Source: Acidobacteriota bacterium
Lineage (GTDB): Bacteria; Acidobacteriota; UBA4820; DSQY01
Length of the DNA: 6,598 nt
NCBI GenBank assembly: GCA_021814085.1
Contig: JAKAJA010000104.1
Span: 1 to 6,598, forward strand
Direction of reading: 5' to 3'
Below, piece by piece: positions 4,988-6,598 of this stretch. Positions within the stretch are counted from its first letter, which is position 1. Each line of letters opens with the position of its first letter. The notes under the pieces are model-generated. The model made no database searches. It worked only from the letters and a program-made list of their open reading frames with translations, and was not told the DNA's origin. The translations under genes and the position numbers were made by a program.

Positions 4988-6598
4988 TGCGCCGGGCCCT
5001 GGGGCTGTTCCTCCTGATCGCATCCCTTCTCGGCCTCGCCATCCCCGCGGCCGCGGCGGGCGAGCGCGCCTTCTACGTGACCACCAAGGAAGGCCGCCGG
5101 GCCTGCATCGAAGGGGCGCTCTTCCTGCGCGTCCCCGTCCCCAAGAAGGGTGGCTTGCCCGCGGTGGCCAAGCGGTACACGGGAGGCTCGGAGAACGCCG
5201 CGGACATCCTCAGGGCCACGGGCCTGTCGGCCAAGACCAAGAAGCGCCCGGTGGAGGTCCGCATCCCCATCGACCTCCTCCTACCGCCCTATCGGGACGA
5301 GGTCCTGGAGGCCCTCTTCCCGGACGACGAAAGGGGGTCCGACGGCTGGCACCACACCTGGGGCGGAAGCCCCTTGGGAGAAAAGGAAAACTGGAAGGAC
5401 ATCGCCCGCTGGTTCGCCGGGTCCCCCAAGCGCGCCGCCGAGCTCCAGCGGGCCAACCCCAAGGCGGGAGGACGCCCCAAGACGGGGACGGTGGTCCTCG
5501 TCCCTGAAGGCGTCCTGGTGGACGCCCTGGCGGAAATCGAACCTCCCGCCGCTCCGGTTCCCCCGACCACCCCTCGCCCGGGCGCAGCCCAACCCGCGCA
5601 GGTGCAGCCCGCGCCAGCAGCTCCGGCCCCGGCGCAGCCACCCGGCACCACCCAAGAGCAGGCGTGGATCGTGACCCCGCTCCCGCCCGGATTCGTGGGC
5701 CCGCCCAGGGCCGAACCGGCACCTAAACCCGAGCCCGCGCCACCAACCCAGGCGGGCCCCGGCCTCCCGCCCGCTCCCCCGAAAGCCTCCGGCGCCCTCG
5801 TCGGGGCCCCGGCCGTCCCCCTCACTTACGGGAGGGATGACCAGGGCGAATACGCGATCTACCACCTGCAGGCGGGGGAGGCCCTCTACAGCGCCGTAGC
5901 CGTGCGGTTCACGGGGACCGTGGGGGCGGAAGACGTGAACGCCTTGGCCAGGGAGATTGCCAGGCGCTCGGGCATCGAAAACGTGACGAGCATCCCCGTG
6001 GGCTACCCCGTGAAGATCCCCATCGAGGACCTCCTGCCCCAGTTCCTGCCCGTCACGAGCGAGCGGTACCAGGCTTGGGCGAAGAACCAGCGCGAGCTGG
6101 GCAAGGTGACCAACACGTACAAGAACTCGGCCCTGGACGGGGTCGTGGTCATCCTGGATCCGGGGCACGGCGGGCTGGACCGGGGCGCCATGGCCCACGG
6201 CGTCTGGGAGGACTCCTACGTCTACGACATCGCCTGCCGGGTGCGGGAGTCCATCGAGCGGCGGACCAAGGCCCGCGTCCTCATGACTCTCCTCGTCCCC
6301 AGCCTGGGCTACAAGCCCGTGAACAAGCCCGACCTCGACCCCAACAAGGACGCCGTCGTCCTCACCCACCCCTGGTTCAGGCTCACCTCCTCCAGCGAGA
6401 CCAAGGTCGAGGTGAACCTCCGGTGGCACCTTGCCAACCAGTATTTCGAGCGTCTCCAAAAGGAGGGGGTGCAGCCGGAGCGGGTTGTCTTCTCCTCCAT
6501 CCACGCCGACTCCCTTCACCCCTCCCTCCGGGGCACCATGTTCTATATCGCGGGAACCGACTACCGCCCCGACCGCTGGTGCTCCTCGGGAGAAAGCT
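4987..6598 (+). CDS. Secreted LysM-like N-acetylmuramoyl-L-alanine amidase (Amidase_3), 3' end cut off
   Basis: A zinc-dependent peptidoglycan amidase, predicted to cut the bond between MurNAc and L-alanine in the envelope; 537 codons are visible. Residues 1-24 are a signal peptide (MRR, hydrophobic core, AAAA before GER). A weak LysM-like module at about 29-105 is followed by a clearer one at 122-182 (ENWKDIARWFAGSPKRAAELQRANP, ending GTVVLVP). A Pro/Ala-rich linker spans about 186-280, and a third LysM-like module about 289-354 (AIYHLQAGEALYSAV, ending VKIP). The catalytic domain starts near 385 with VVILDPGHGG. Likely zinc ligands are His394 (GHGG), Glu408 (WED) and His506 (SSIHADS). The later catalytic Glu lies beyond the window. 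The 98 residues from Glu408 to His506 are more than in typical Amidase_3 enzymes, and the usual LTRxxD stretch is not recognisable. The gene is coupled to gatA by a one-base overlap. The LysM calls are by pattern only. Confidence 0.85.
   Translation, partial: MRRALGLFLLIASLLGLAIPAAAAGERAFYVTTKEGRRACIEGALFLRVPVPKKGGLPAVAKRYTGGSENAADILRATGLSAKTKKRPVEVRIPIDLLLPPYRDEVLEALFPDDERGSDGWHHTWGGSPLGEKENWKDIARWFAGSPKRAAELQRANPKAGGRPKTGTVVLVPEGVLVDALAEIEPPAAPVPPTTPRPGAAQPAQVQPAPAAPAPAQPPGTTQEQAWIVTPLPPGFVGPPRAEPAPKPEPAPPTQAGPGLPPAPPKASGALVGAPAVPLTYGRDDQGEYAIYHLQAGEALYSAVAVRFTGTVGAEDVNALAREIARRSGIENVTSIPVGYPVKIPIEDLLPQFLPVTSERYQAWAKNQRELGKVTNTYKNSALDGVVVILDPGHGGLDRGAMAHGVWEDSYVYDIACRVRESIERRTKARVLMTLLVPSLGYKPVNKPDLDPNKDAVVLTHPWFRLTSSSETKVEVNLRWHLANQYFERLQKEGVQPERVVFSSIHADSLHPSLRGTMFYIAGTDYRPDRWCSSGES

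Noticed and set aside
5281..6519. 412-codon minus-strand open frame opposite the amidase gene
   Set aside because: Gly/Val/Leu/Asp-rich shadow with no signal or domain, while the sense strand has a signal peptide and Amidase_3 motifs.

Overview
The window is high-GC bacterial DNA (roughly two thirds G+C by eye, with strong G/C at third codon positions) and is almost fully packed with genes. It holds six protein-coding genes in three blocks: the end of ptsH followed by ptsI on the plus strand; epmA (genX/poxA) on the minus strand; and gatC, gatA and the first 537 codons of a secreted LysM/N-acetylmuramoyl-L-alanine amidase on the plus strand. No rRNA, tRNA, CRISPR array, transposase or phage gene is visible.

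The gene set is chromosomal housekeeping. A GatC/GatA pair implies indirect Gln-tRNA and/or Asn-tRNA synthesis, as in many non-enteric bacteria. HPr keeps the serine that HPr kinase phosphorylates in many phyla. The amidase has an N-terminal signal peptide and divergent LysM-like modules. GC content, the gat genes, EpmA and the amidase architecture together make me favour Acidobacteriota or a relative (the old delta-proteobacterial groups are the alternative). This is a low-confidence inference made without a database.

Layout: 1-1890 is the general PTS phosphorelay (HPr and Enzyme I, stop and start overlapping). 1891-2083 is the junction between the convergent genes ptsI and epmA. It contains two arrays of 8-bp repeats in opposite orientation and a small hairpin. 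2084-3085 is epmA, with a probable TTG start. 3086-3230 is a divergent promoter region with one good -10-like element just before gatC. 3231-6598 is a probable gatC-gatA-amidase operon with a 4-nt GTGA overlap and a 1-nt TGATG overlap, so translation is probably coupled.

How the genes relate: HPr and Enzyme I form the phosphoenolpyruvate phosphorelay. EpmA lysylates elongation factor P, but its partners (epmB, efp) are not here. GatCA needs GatB, also not here, to amidate mischarged tRNA. The amidase cuts peptidoglycan. I see no new defence or mobile system. The points most worth a second look are the inverted octamer arrays at the convergent junction, the enlarged insert between zinc ligands of the amidase, and the GatA Arg-to-Lys change in the nucleophile motif.
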